Assembly (NCBI GenBank): GCA_036554285.1
Contig: DATBNO010000073.1
Location: forward strand, 3,905-67,904
DNA length: 64,000 nt
From: JADGGM01 sp025449955
Lineage (GTDB): Bacteria > Gemmatimonadota > Gemmatimonadetes > Gemmatimonadales > Gemmatimonadaceae
Direction: 5' to 3'
This document shows positions 44,965 through 53,439 of this stretch, in pieces; position 1 is the first letter of the stretch, and the number at the start of each line of letters is the position of its first letter. The notes under the pieces were generated by a model that did no database searches, was not told the DNA's origin, and worked only from the letters and a program-made list of their open reading frames with translations. The translations under genes and the position numbers were made by a program.

Positions 44965-45644
44965 TCAGTCCGCGCGCATCGCGATTGCCGGATCGATGGC
45001 CACGGCAAGCCCGAGCGTGGCGCCGTTCACCTGCACGTCCGCCAGCTCGGTGAGGCTCGCCGGGCGGAACGCTTCCAACGCGTGCACCGCCACCCACGCC
45101 ACGCCGACGCCCGCCGCGCATCCAGCCGCCGCGAGCACGAGGCTTTCCGTGAGCAGCTGGCGCACGAGACGCCGGCGGCTCGCGCCTAACACGGTGCGCA
45201 CGGCCGGTACGGCAGCGGGTGCCACAGCGCACTCTCGACCACGCTGAACATCGCCGTGTTGGCGCCGATGCCTAACGCAAGCGTGAACACGGCGACGGCG
45301 GTCCACGCCTTCTGGCGGCCGAGCGTACGCAGCGCAAACCGGACGTCCTGACGCAGCACATCGATGAGCTCCGCGCGGGCCATACGACGCTCCCTCCGGG
45401 TTGAGACACTGATGCACGCGGCGCGTGCCGTGTCGAGATCGCCGAGGCGTTTCGCCGCGGCTGCGCGCGCGTCGGTTGGTGACATGCCGCGCACGAGGTA
45501 GTCCCGCTCGCGCATCTCGATGTGGAATCGCAACTCGTCGTCCACATCCGAGGCGGCGTGCGGCCCCCAGAATCGGAGGTGCCGGCGCCACGTGAGCGCG
45601 CGGCGCGCGTATGGTGCCGGTGTTTGCTGCGGATCGATGGTCAC
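44965..45644 (-). pseudogene. Degraded ADOP-family permease with internal deletions
   Basis: The N-terminal 145 or so codons are intact and typical of ADOP permeases (DVDDELRFHIEMRERDYLV, then TAVAVFTLALGIGANTAMFS). After LWHPLPYR the frame shifts straight to VRTVLGASRRRLVRQLLTES, which in full-length relatives lies hundreds of residues later. After VNGATLGLAVA the sequence jumps to the C-terminal IDPAIAMRAD and the stop. About 680 bp remain of an expected 2.4 kb or more. It lies directly behind padR, the usual partner of such permeases. Confidence 0.85.
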
Positions 45645-45654
45645 GCGCTCACCG

Positions 45655-45999
45655 TTAGGCAGAAGCGGGCGACGTCTCGAGCACCTTGGAGACGGCGCCG
45701 GCGAATCGCGACCAATAGGCGTGCGACGCGGCCAGCTTGCGCTTCCCCGCCGGCGTCAACCGATAGAACTTCGCGCGCCGGTTGTGCTCGGTGATGCCCC
45801 ACTCGGCCGTGATCAGGCCTTCGTCCTCCAGCTTGTGCAGCGCCGGATAGAGCGAGCCCTCTGCGACCTCGAGCACATCGTCCGTGCACTGCTCGATCCA
45901 GCGCGCGATGCCGTAGCCGTGCGCCGGCGCCCACGACAGCGTCTTGAGGACCATGAGATCCAGCGTGCCCTTGAGAAACTCGGTCGGTGCGTCGGCCAT
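45655..45999 (-). CDS. PadR-family transcriptional repressor
   Basis: The 114-residue protein has the PadR winged-helix domain: EFLKGTLDLMVLKTLSW, HGYGIARWIEQ, VAEGSLYPALHKLEDEGLITAEW and the wing region RRAKFYRLTPAGKRKL, followed by a short C-terminal helix. ATG at 45999 matches the family start; 15 more codons upstream would extend it. Stop codon: GCC-TAA inside a GCCTAAC heptamer. It probably regulated the permease remnant behind it and may also act at the nested palindrome at 46052 to 46095 just upstream of its own start. Confidence 0.9.
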   Translation of the reverse strand: MADAPTEFLKGTLDLMVLKTLSWAPAHGYGIARWIEQCTDDVLEVAEGSLYPALHKLEDEGLITAEWGITEHNRRAKFYRLTPAGKRKLAASHAYWSRFAGAVSKVLETSPASA

Positions 46000-46051
46000 G
46001 ATGCCGTCCGTGTAGAGGAGAGCGTGCGGCGCCGCTGCGCCCACGAAGCAC

Positions 46052-46095
46052 GTTACCTAGGACACCGTGGTATATACCTCTGACTCCTAGGTAAC
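46052..46095. promoter_or_regulatory. Nested palindromic operator between padR and the divergent hydrolase gene
   Basis: Two perfect 11-bp arms, GTTACCTAGGA (46052 to 46062) and TCCTAGGTAAC (46085 to 46095), enclose a 10-bp palindrome GGTATATACC (46069 to 46078). Both symmetries have the same centre, near 46073. The block lies 52 bases upstream of padR and 69 bases upstream of the divergent hydrolase start, as expected for a symmetric repressor site. PadR is the obvious candidate ligand, by inference. Confidence 0.6.
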
Positions 46096-46164
46096 ACAAG
46101 TGTCACCCTGGCGGTCCCTTGCTCTGCGAGCGAACATCCATGTAGTCACCCGCCTGGAGGACCC

Positions 46165-47052
46165 TTGACCAACACCCCGGACTCCCCTACCCGCGACATC
46201 GTTCTGATCCACGGTCTTTGGGTCACCGCGCTGAGTTGGGAACACTGGATCGAGCGATATACGGCACGCGGTTATCACGTCATCGCGCGTGGCTGGCCGG
46301 GCATGGACGTCGATCCCGAGCAATTGAGACGCGACCCGTCGTCGCTGGCCGGCCTCGGCCTCAACGAGATCATCGATCACTTCGATCACATCGCGCGTGC
46401 GTGCGACCGGCCGCCGATCCTGATCGGCCATTCGTTCGGCGGTCTCATCGTGCAGGTGCTGCTCGACCGCGGGTTAGGCGCGGCCGGCGTGGCCATCGAC
46501 CCGGCGCCGGTCAAAGGGATGATCAAGCTCCCGCTGTCGACGCTGCGGGTGTCGTTCCCGGCGTTGCGCAATCCGGCGAACGTCCACCGCGCGAAGGCGC
46601 TCTCGAGCGATCAGTTCCACTATGCGTTCACCAACACGCTCACCAGGGAAGAAGCCGACGCCGTGTACGACCGGTACGAAGTGCCCGGTCCCGACCGGGT
46701 GCTCTTCCAGGCCGGGCTCGCCAACTTCAATCCGCATGCGCCGTCGCGGGTCGACTTCCGCAACGATACGCGCGCGCCGCTGCTCTTGATCGCCGGCGGG
46801 AAAGATCATATCGCGCCCGCATCGCTCACCCGGGCGAATTACGAGCTCTACGCGAAGTCGAAGGCCGTCACCGACCTCAAGGAATTTCCGGATCGATCGC
46901 ACTTCACGATCGGCGAGCCGGGGTGGGAGCAGGTGGCCGACTACGCACTCAACTGGGCCGCGACGCACGCGACAGCGTACGACGCGGAGCGCGCCCTGGG
47001 CGCCGCCGAGTCGCCGTCGCAACGCGGCGGCCGCGCACCGTACCTGGCGTGA
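46165..47052 (+). CDS. Alpha/beta-hydrolase fold protein
   Basis: The 295-residue protein has the alpha/beta-hydrolase layout: an oxyanion loop region LIHGLWVTALSW, the nucleophile elbow IGHSFGGLIVQ with the catalytic serine, an acid in the strand LLLIAGGKDHIAP and a C-terminal histidine in DRSHFTIGE. No clear substrate can be inferred. It starts with TTG at 46165, six bases after a GGAGG sequence; no in-frame ATG is better placed. It is divergent from padR across the nested palindrome. Confidence 0.88.
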   Translation: MTNTPDSPTRDIVLIHGLWVTALSWEHWIERYTARGYHVIARGWPGMDVDPEQLRRDPSSLAGLGLNEIIDHFDHIARACDRPPILIGHSFGGLIVQVLLDRGLGAAGVAIDPAPVKGMIKLPLSTLRVSFPALRNPANVHRAKALSSDQFHYAFTNTLTREEADAVYDRYEVPGPDRVLFQAGLANFNPHAPSRVDFRNDTRAPLLLIAGGKDHIAPASLTRANYELYAKSKAVTDLKEFPDRSHFTIGEPGWEQVADYALNWAATHATAYDAERALGAAESPSQRGGRAPYLA

Positions 47053-47065
47053 TGGCGGCCTGTGC

Positions 47066-47758
47066 TCAGCGCTCCAGGCGGAACTGGAACAGCTGCGCCA
47101 TGAGGACGCGCACCGCGCGGCCGTTGACCAACGCGGGCCGGAAGCGGGCCGCCTCGAGCGCCCGCCTAACCGATCGCTGAAAGAGCGCGTTGTCGCCGTC
47201 GACGAACGCGATCGTCGACGCGATGACGCGGCCCGTCGTGTCGACCACGAACTGGGCCGAGACGCCGCCTTGGACGCCGGCGCTGCGGAGCATGTCGGGA
47301 TACGCGGGCCGCGGGTTGCGTGGATCCGGCTCGGCCATCACGTCGACCGTCTTGAACACCTCGCCGGCGTCGGGCGTCGGGACGGCCGAGCTGCCGCCGC
47401 CGTGCGCCGCGCCCATATCGTTAGGCCCGGCCACAAGACTGTCCCACGACACAGCGGGCTCCTCGGTGAGGAACGGCCCCAACTTCACGGGCGGGATTTT
47501 CGACGGGATTCTTCGATCGACGTGGACCTGCGGCGATGGGCCGCCGCCATGAGTCGAGGTCGACGTCGCCTTCTGGTGCGAGGGATCGTGATAGATTGGG
47601 AGCACGGTCACCACTGGCGGTCGCACCGTAACGACGGACGCTCCCGCCGTTGCGTACCACGCCAACCCGATCACCGCGGCGTGCACCGAGATGCTCATCA
47701 CCATGCCGCTCTCGCTCCGTTCCCGCCGGCGCGCCGACTCCACGAGTCCGATGCACAT
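47066..47758 (-). CDS. TonB-like protein (single TM helix, C-terminal TonB domain)
   Basis: The 230-residue protein has a short cytoplasmic part, one membrane helix (about residues 19 to 36, MSISVHAAVIGLAWYATAG), a Pro/Ser/His-rich periplasmic spacer and a TonB C-terminal-like domain (YPDMLRSAGVQGGVSAQFVV, then VRRALEAARFRPALVNGRAV). It would transmit proton-motive force to TonB-dependent outer-membrane receptors. ATG at 47758 follows GGAGGG eight bases upstream. No exbB/exbD genes are adjacent. It converges with the hydrolase gene. Confidence 0.82.
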   Translation of the reverse strand: MCIGLVESARRRERSESGMVMSISVHAAVIGLAWYATAGASVVTVRPPVVTVLPIYHDPSHQKATSTSTHGGGPSPQVHVDRRIPSKIPPVKLGPFLTEEPAVSWDSLVAGPNDMGAAHGGGSSAVPTPDAGEVFKTVDVMAEPDPRNPRPAYPDMLRSAGVQGGVSAQFVVDTTGRVIASTIAFVDGDNALFQRSVRRALEAARFRPALVNGRAVRVLMAQLFQFRLER

Positions 47759-47893
47759 CGCCCTACCCTCCGCGAACGAGTCACTACGAGGATAGGGCGA
47801 TCGGATTACGACAGCGCCGGCGCCGGCATTAACGATCGCCGCACGCCACATTAGGAGTTGGTGAAGGGGGCACGCCTAACGCGTTCCCTTGCC

Positions 47894-49201
47894 TTACGCG
47901 CCGGCCCGCGCCGCCGGCGTGAACTGCTCCTCTTCGGTCGAGCCGGAGAGCGCGGCGGTGGACGCCTGGCCGCCGGTCACCGCGAGCAGCACCCGGTCGA
48001 AGTACCCCGTGCCCGCCTCGCGCTGGTGCTTGGTGGCCGTGTAGCCTTGGGCCTCGCGCGCGAACTCCTGCTCCTGAATGCGCACGTACGCCGGCATGCC
48101 CTCGTCGCGATACGCCTGCGCCAGGTCGAACGTGTGATAGTTGATGAGGTGCCAGCCGGCGAGCGTGATGAACTGGAACTTGTAGCCTAACGCACCGAGC
48201 TCGCGTTGGAACGTCGCGATCGACGCGGCGTCGAGGTTCCGCTGCCAGTTGAACGACGGCGAGCAATTGTACGCGAGCATCTTGCCCGGCATCTCGGCGT
48301 GGATCGCTTCGGCGAACGCGCGCGCCTCGTCCAGGTCGGGCTTGGACGTCTCGAACCACAGCAAGTCCGCGTACGGCGCATACGCGAGCGCGCGGGCGAT
48401 GGTCGGCTCCATGCCGCTCTTCACCGCGAAGTAGCCTTCGGCCGTGCGCTCGCCGGTGGTGAAGTCGCGATCTCGCTCGTCGATGTCGCTCGTGAGCAGC
48501 GTGGCCGACAGCGCGTCGGTGCGGGCGACGACTAACGACGGGACGTCGCACACGTCGGCCGCCAAGCGCGCCGCATTCAGCGTGCGGATGAACTGCGCGG
48601 TGGGCACCAAGACCTTGCCGCCCATGTGTCCGCACTTCTTTTCGGCGGCCAGCTGGTCCTCGAAGTGCACGCCGCTGGCACCGGCTTCGATCATCGCCTT
48701 CATGAGCTCGAACGCGTGGATCGGACCGCCGAAGCCCGCTTCGGCGTCGGCGACGATCGGCGCCATCCAGTCGCGGCCCGCCGCGCCCTCGCTGCACTCG
48801 ATCTGGTCGGCGCGGAGGAGCGCGTTGTTGAGGCGCCTAACGAGCGCCGGCACGCTGTTGGCCGGGTAAATGCTCTGGTCGGGGTACGTTTGGCCGGCGA
48901 GGTTGGCGTCGGCGGCCACCTGCCACCCGCTCAGGTAGATCGCCTCGAGCCCCGCCTTCACCATCTGCACCGCCTGGGCGCCGGTGAGCGCGCCGAACGT
49001 GTGCACATAGTCCCGTTCGCGGAGCGAGCTCCACAACCGGTGTGCGCCTAACCGGGCGAGCGAATACTCGATCCGCACCGACCCGCGCAGCCGCACCACG
49101 TCCGCCGCCGTGTACGTGCGCGCGATGTCGCGCCAGCGCGGATTGGTCTTCCACTGCCGCTCGAGCTCGGCGGTCTGGGAGATGAAATCGATCGTGCTCA
49201 T
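47894..49201 (-). CDS. aceA: AceA, isocitrate lyase
   Basis: First enzyme of the glyoxylate bypass; cleaves isocitrate to glyoxylate and succinate. The 435-residue protein has the catalytic KKCGH in LAAEKKCGHMGGKVLVP, the upstream VADAEAGFGGPIHAFEL metal site, SLVVARTDALSATLL, and the LAYNCSPSFNWQ segment. ATG at 49201 overlaps the aceB stop by four bases, so aceB and aceA form an operon with aceB first. Confidence 0.96.
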   Translation of the reverse strand: MSTIDFISQTAELERQWKTNPRWRDIARTYTAADVVRLRGSVRIEYSLARLGAHRLWSSLRERDYVHTFGALTGAQAVQMVKAGLEAIYLSGWQVAADANLAGQTYPDQSIYPANSVPALVRRLNNALLRADQIECSEGAAGRDWMAPIVADAEAGFGGPIHAFELMKAMIEAGASGVHFEDQLAAEKKCGHMGGKVLVPTAQFIRTLNAARLAADVCDVPSLVVARTDALSATLLTSDIDERDRDFTTGERTAEGYFAVKSGMEPTIARALAYAPYADLLWFETSKPDLDEARAFAEAIHAEMPGKMLAYNCSPSFNWQRNLDAASIATFQRELGALGYKFQFITLAGWHLINYHTFDLAQAYRDEGMPAYVRIQEQEFAREAQGYTATKHQREAGTGYFDRVLLAVTGGQASTAALSGSTEEEQFTPAARAGA

Positions 49202-50820
49202 CCGGTCGCTCCCTGATCTGCGCCGTCGCCGTCCAACAGAAGGGCGCCCGGCAGAGTGAGAAACTCGGCGAAGTCCTCGCCGAGGACGAGGTCATCCAAC
49301 AGGCGTGCCGCATCGCCTAACCGTGTCATGTCGGGACGGTGGCGCAGCGCGGCCACTTCGGCCGCGCGCGTCGTGCGGTAGGTGTCCGCGGTCATCGCGG
49401 TGCCATCATCGAGCGTCACGCCGTGGCGGATCCACTGCCAGAGTTGGGCGCGCGAGATCTCCGCCGTCGCTGTGTCTTCCATCAAGTTGTTGATCCCGAC
49501 CGCGCCCGATCCCCTGAGCCACGACTCGAGGTACTGCAACGCCACGCTCACGTTGAGCCGCACGCCGGCCACGGTGACCCGGCCGTCCGGCACGCGCGCG
49601 TCGAGCACGGCCGCGGCGTTTTCCACGACGTCCTCGCGCAGGCGCTCGCGCTGGTTGGGCCGAGTGCCTAACACAGCGTCGAACACCTCGTGCACCACCG
49701 GCACCAGATCCGGGTGCGCCACCCATGACCCGTCGAATCCGTCGCCGGCCTCACGCTGCTTGTCCTCGCGCACCTGCGTCAGCGCGCGCGTGTTCACGGC
49801 TTCGTCGCGCCGGCTCGGGATGAACGCCGACATGCCGCCGATCGCGTGCGCGCCGCGCGCGTGACACGTCTTCACCAGGAGCTGCGTGTAGGCGCGCATG
49901 AACGGCACCGTCATCGTCACCTGGCCGCGGTCCGGCAGCACCATGTCGGAGCGGTTCCGGAATTTCTTGATCATGCTGAAGATGTAGTCCCACCGCCCTG
50001 CATTGAGGCCGGACGCGTGCTCGCGCAGCTCGTACAGGATCTCGTCCATCTCGAACGCGGCGAGAATCGTTTCGATGAGCACCGTCGCGCGGATCGTGCC
50101 CCGCGGCACGCCCATCATGTCCTGCGCGGCGATGAACACGTCGTTCCACAGTCGCGCCTCGAGGTGGCTTTCCATCTTCGGCAGATAGAAATAGGGCGCC
50201 CATCCGCCGCCGCGCTTCATCAGCTCGTGCACGTTCTGGAAGAAGTAGATGCCGAAGTCGAACAGACTCGCCGACACCGGACCGCCATCCACCACCATGC
50301 GCGGTTCCACGAGGTGCCATCCGCGCGGTCGGACGACCAGCGTCGCGATCGTGTCGTTGAGGCGGTACGCGCGGCCGTCGGGACTGTCGAACGTCAGCGT
50401 TCGCCGCACCGCCTCCATCAGATTGGCCTGCCCAACGGCCACGTTAGGCCAGGTAGGCGACAGCGAATCTTCGAAGTCCGCCATGAACACCTTCGCGCCC
50501 GAATTGAGGGCGTTGATCATCATCTTGCGCTCGACGGGACCGGTGATCTCCACACGCCGGTCCATCAATGGCGCGGGCGACTCGGCCACGCTCCATGTGC
50601 CGGCACGGACCGACGCCGTCTCCTTCAGAAATCCCGGAGCGTGCCCCGCGTCCAATGCCGCTTGGCGTTCCGCGCGGCGCGCGAGCAGCGTCTCGCGAAC
50701 CGGATTGAATCGCCGATGCAGCCGCGCCACGAACTGCAGCGCGTCCGCCGTGAGGGCGGCTTCCGCTTCGCGCGGAACCGCCTCTGTCAATTCGATGCCT
50801 TCGAGAGTGCTCAGTGCCAT
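49198..50820 (-). CDS. aceB: AceB, malate synthase A
   Basis: Condenses glyoxylate with acetyl-CoA to malate. The 540-residue protein is malate synthase A type (the shorter isoform), with RKMMINALNSGAKVFMADFE, the VRPRGWHLVEPRM region, YFYLPKMESHLEARLW, VLIETILAAFEMDEILYELR and ERVFIRNRSD-like RNRSDMVLPDRGQVTMT. It is the first gene of the aceBA operon, with its own promoter in the gap up to the two-component pair at 51157. The start is ATG at 50820. Confidence 0.96.
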   Translation of the reverse strand: MALSTLEGIELTEAVPREAEAALTADALQFVARLHRRFNPVRETLLARRAERQAALDAGHAPGFLKETASVRAGTWSVAESPAPLMDRRVEITGPVERKMMINALNSGAKVFMADFEDSLSPTWPNVAVGQANLMEAVRRTLTFDSPDGRAYRLNDTIATLVVRPRGWHLVEPRMVVDGGPVSASLFDFGIYFFQNVHELMKRGGGWAPYFYLPKMESHLEARLWNDVFIAAQDMMGVPRGTIRATVLIETILAAFEMDEILYELREHASGLNAGRWDYIFSMIKKFRNRSDMVLPDRGQVTMTVPFMRAYTQLLVKTCHARGAHAIGGMSAFIPSRRDEAVNTRALTQVREDKQREAGDGFDGSWVAHPDLVPVVHEVFDAVLGTRPNQRERLREDVVENAAAVLDARVPDGRVTVAGVRLNVSVALQYLESWLRGSGAVGINNLMEDTATAEISRAQLWQWIRHGVTLDDGTAMTADTYRTTRAAEVAALRHRPDMTRLGDAARLLDDLVLGEDFAEFLTLPGALLLDGDGADQGATG

Positions 50821-51156
50821 ACCCCGCGTCCGTCCTGGAGACGTGAAAGCCGCAAGGATTCCTCTACTTGCAGCCCTTCGCCGGGCGCCCCTGGCACCCG
50901 GCCTCATTGTATTCGCCCCGCCGGCCGAGAGCCCTGTCCGGACGGCTAGGCTTAACCGGCCCGAATGGGGTGCAAGACACGTGCTCGCCTCGACTTGGCA
51001 TCGGCGCGCCGCACCGCCGGCCCGGACCGTCGATCGATCGCGCTCACGAGAACACAAAGTTCTTGTTATGCGCGGCATCAATGCTTTCACACATAGCTTT
51101 ACAGTTCGAGCCCGGGCCACGTAATTGAGATGGGACCCGACACCCGCCGGAGACAC
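50821..51156. other. 336-bp intergenic region between aceB (minus) and the response-regulator gene (plus)
   Basis: No gene can be supported here. It must hold the divergent promoters for aceBA and for the two-component operon. Its right half is AT-richer than most of the window (around AACACAAAGTTCTTGTTATG, 51051 to 51070). No clear palindrome, riboswitch or terminator was recognised. A regulator shared by both operons could bind here, but that is speculation. Confidence 0.4.
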
Positions 51157-51852
51157 ATGCGCGAGGACACCGTTTTAGTCATCGACGACGAGCCGCAGAT
51201 TCGACGCGTCGTGAGCAATGCCTTGCAATCGGAAGTCACGCGCGTGCTGGAAGCTGCCACCGGCACGCAAGGCATCGACGTCGCGAGCGCCGAGCGCCCA
51301 TCGCTCATCGTGCTCGACCTGGGACTGCCGGATCGCGCGGGCGTCGACGTGTGCAAGGAGCTCCGCAAGTGGTCGACGGCACCGATCGTCGTGCTCTCGG
51401 CGCGGCACTCCGATCAGGAGAAGGCGCTGTTGTTGGACACGGGCGCCGACGACTACATCACGAAGCCGTTCAGCACCATCGAATTCACGGCGCGCATCCG
51501 CGCGAATCTCCGTCGCGCGCAAGCTGCCCAACTCGCGGCGCAGGTCCAACCGATGGCGATCGGCGATCTGCAAGTGGATCTCAACGCGCGCACGCTGCGT
51601 CGCGGCGAGACGTCGATTCATCTCACGCCGATCGAGTGGGAGTTGCTGCGCACGTTCGTGACGCAGGCCGGCCGCACGCTCACGCATCAGCAATTGTTCA
51701 ACGCGGTGTGGGGGCGCGCCTTCGGCGATCCGCAACAGTATCTGCGCGTACACGTGGCCAACCTGCGCCGCAAGATCGAGCAGGATGCCGTGCGGCCGCA
51801 GTTGATCGTGACCGAGCCGGGCGTCGGTTATCGATTCGAGATGCCCCGCTGA
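51157..51852 (+). CDS. KdpE/OmpR-type response regulator
   Basis: The 231-residue protein has a receiver domain (DDE near the N-terminus, phosphorylated Asp in IVLDLGLPD, lysine in YITKPFS) and a winged-helix DNA-binding domain (LTPIEWELLRTFVTQAGRTL, then VHVANLRRKIEQD and the terminal VTEPGVGYRFEM). It closely resembles KdpE, the regulator of potassium-uptake operons. ATG at 51157 follows GGAG; an upstream ATG would add nine residues without improving the start. Its partner kinase follows, but no kdpFABC operon is present. Confidence 0.92.
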   Translation: MREDTVLVIDDEPQIRRVVSNALQSEVTRVLEAATGTQGIDVASAERPSLIVLDLGLPDRAGVDVCKELRKWSTAPIVVLSARHSDQEKALLLDTGADDYITKPFSTIEFTARIRANLRRAQAAQLAAQVQPMAIGDLQVDLNARTLRRGETSIHLTPIEWELLRTFVTQAGRTLTHQQLFNAVWGRAFGDPQQYLRVHVANLRRKIEQDAVRPQLIVTEPGVGYRFEMPR

Positions 51853-53439
51853 ATGGAACGACGGTCCAGCCGCTGGGTGCCGCCGTGGCTGTTCTGGACG
51901 CTCGTGCTGGCGGCGGTGACGGTCGGGATGTTGTTGCTGCGCGACGATCTCGACCAGGCGCACGTCGCGCTCATCTATCTGATGGTGGTATTAGGCGCGA
52001 GTGCGAGCGCGGGCCGCGCGGTGGGCATCGGGCTCGCGTGCGCCGGCTTCGCGCTCATCGACTTCTTCTTCCAGCCGCCGTTCGACACGCTCGCCATCGG
52101 CAAGCGACCCGACTGGCTGGTGCTGCTGGCGTTCCTGGCGACGGCCGGCGTGGCGACGCAACTGTTGGCCCGCGCGCGCGCCGAAGCGGAAGGCGCGCGG
52201 CGGCGCGCCGAGGAGATCGACCGGCTGTCGCTGTTAGGCGCTGAAACCCTCAGCGTCGGCCGGGCCGAGGAGGCGTTAGGCGCGATCGCGCACGTGATCC
52301 GCGAGACGATCGGCGTGGCGCTGTGCGAGATCCTCGTGCGCGGCACGTCGCGCGACATCGAGGTGCGCGTCACGGCCACCGGCTACCAGGAGCCGGCCGA
52401 CGCCGGCGACGCGTCGCGCGAGCTCGTCGCCTGGGTCGCGGCCCACGGGCGCGTGGCCGCGATACGCAACGACGACTCGGTCTTCCGGGCCGTGCGCCCG
52501 CCTAACGAGAATGTGCCGTTCGATCTCGCCCTCGCCGACGCCCGCGCGCTGTTCGTGCCGCTCATCGTGCACGAGCGCACCGTGGGCGTGCTGCGACTGG
52601 CGCACACCGAGCCGCTCGCGCTCGACCCGCCGCAGCGCCGGTTCCTCGCCGCCCTCTCGTACTACGCCGCGTTAGGCATCGAGCGCGTCCGCCTCGTGGC
52701 GGAAGCCGAGCACGCCGAGGCGCTGCGCGAAGCGGACCAGCTCAAGGACGCGCTCCTCGCGTCCGTGTCGCACGACCTGCGCACGCCGCTCACCACGATC
52801 AAGGCGCTGGCGCACGACATCGCGTTCACCGGTGACGAGCGCGCGGCGGTGATCGAGCAACAGGCCGATCGCCTCAATCGGATGGTGGCCGACCTGCTCG
52901 AGCTGTCCCGCCTCAACGCCGGTGCGCTCCCGGTGCGGCGCGAGCTCAACGCGGCCGAGGACCTGGTGGGCGTGGCGATCCAGCAGGTGACCGGCGCGCT
53001 CAACGGACGTGAGGTGCGCGCATCGATCGAATGGTCGGAGCCGGTGCTCGTGGGGCAGTTCGACTTCGTGCACTCGCTGCGCATCCTCGTCAACCTGATC
53101 GAGAACGCGCTCAAATATTCGCCGGCGGACACGCCGATCGACATCGAAGTGCGGCGCGCCGATGGGATGCTGTTGATCACGGTGGCGGATCGCGGACCGG
53201 GGATCACCGGCTCCGAACGGGAACGGATTTTCGATCCGTTCTACCGGCTCATTCCGGGCGTGTCGCCCGACGACGGCGCGGGCGCCGGGTTAGGCCTGGC
53301 GATCGCGCGACGGCTCGCCGAAGCGCAAGGCGGCAACGTCACCTATGCCGACCGCGCGGGCGGCGGCAGCTGCTTCACGCTCGAGTTGCCCGCGTCATCG
53401 CTCGAGGAGGCCGCGGCCGTCGAGCGCGTGCACGACTAA
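51853..53439 (+). CDS. KdpD-like sensor histidine kinase lacking the N-terminal KdpD domain
   Basis: The 528-residue protein has two or three N-terminal membrane segments (about residues 12 to 105) containing DFFFQPPFDTLAIGK of the DUF4118/KdpD region, a GAF-like domain, a dimerisation region with ASVSHDLRTPLTTIKAL (phospho-histidine) and a HATPase with LIENALKYSPADTP and GAGLGLAIAR. Full KdpD has an N-terminal nucleotide-binding domain and a USP domain before the membrane part; these are absent here. ATG directly follows the response-regulator stop. Its stop (TAA) overlaps the convergent methyltransferase stop by two bases. Confidence 0.9.
   Translation: MERRSSRWVPPWLFWTLVLAAVTVGMLLLRDDLDQAHVALIYLMVVLGASASAGRAVGIGLACAGFALIDFFFQPPFDTLAIGKRPDWLVLLAFLATAGVATQLLARARAEAEGARRRAEEIDRLSLLGAETLSVGRAEEALGAIAHVIRETIGVALCEILVRGTSRDIEVRVTATGYQEPADAGDASRELVAWVAAHGRVAAIRNDDSVFRAVRPPNENVPFDLALADARALFVPLIVHERTVGVLRLAHTEPLALDPPQRRFLAALSYYAALGIERVRLVAEAEHAEALREADQLKDALLASVSHDLRTPLTTIKALAHDIAFTGDERAAVIEQQADRLNRMVADLLELSRLNAGALPVRRELNAAEDLVGVAIQQVTGALNGREVRASIEWSEPVLVGQFDFVHSLRILVNLIENALKYSPADTPIDIEVRRADGMLLITVADRGPGITGSERERIFDPFYRLIPGVSPDDGAGAGLGLAIARRLAEAQGGNVTYADRAGGGSCFTLELPASSLEEAAAVERVHD

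Noticed and set aside
50249..51124. 291-codon plus-strand frame
   Set aside because: Mostly antisense to aceB; no ribosome-binding site or domain; the end lies in the promoter interval.
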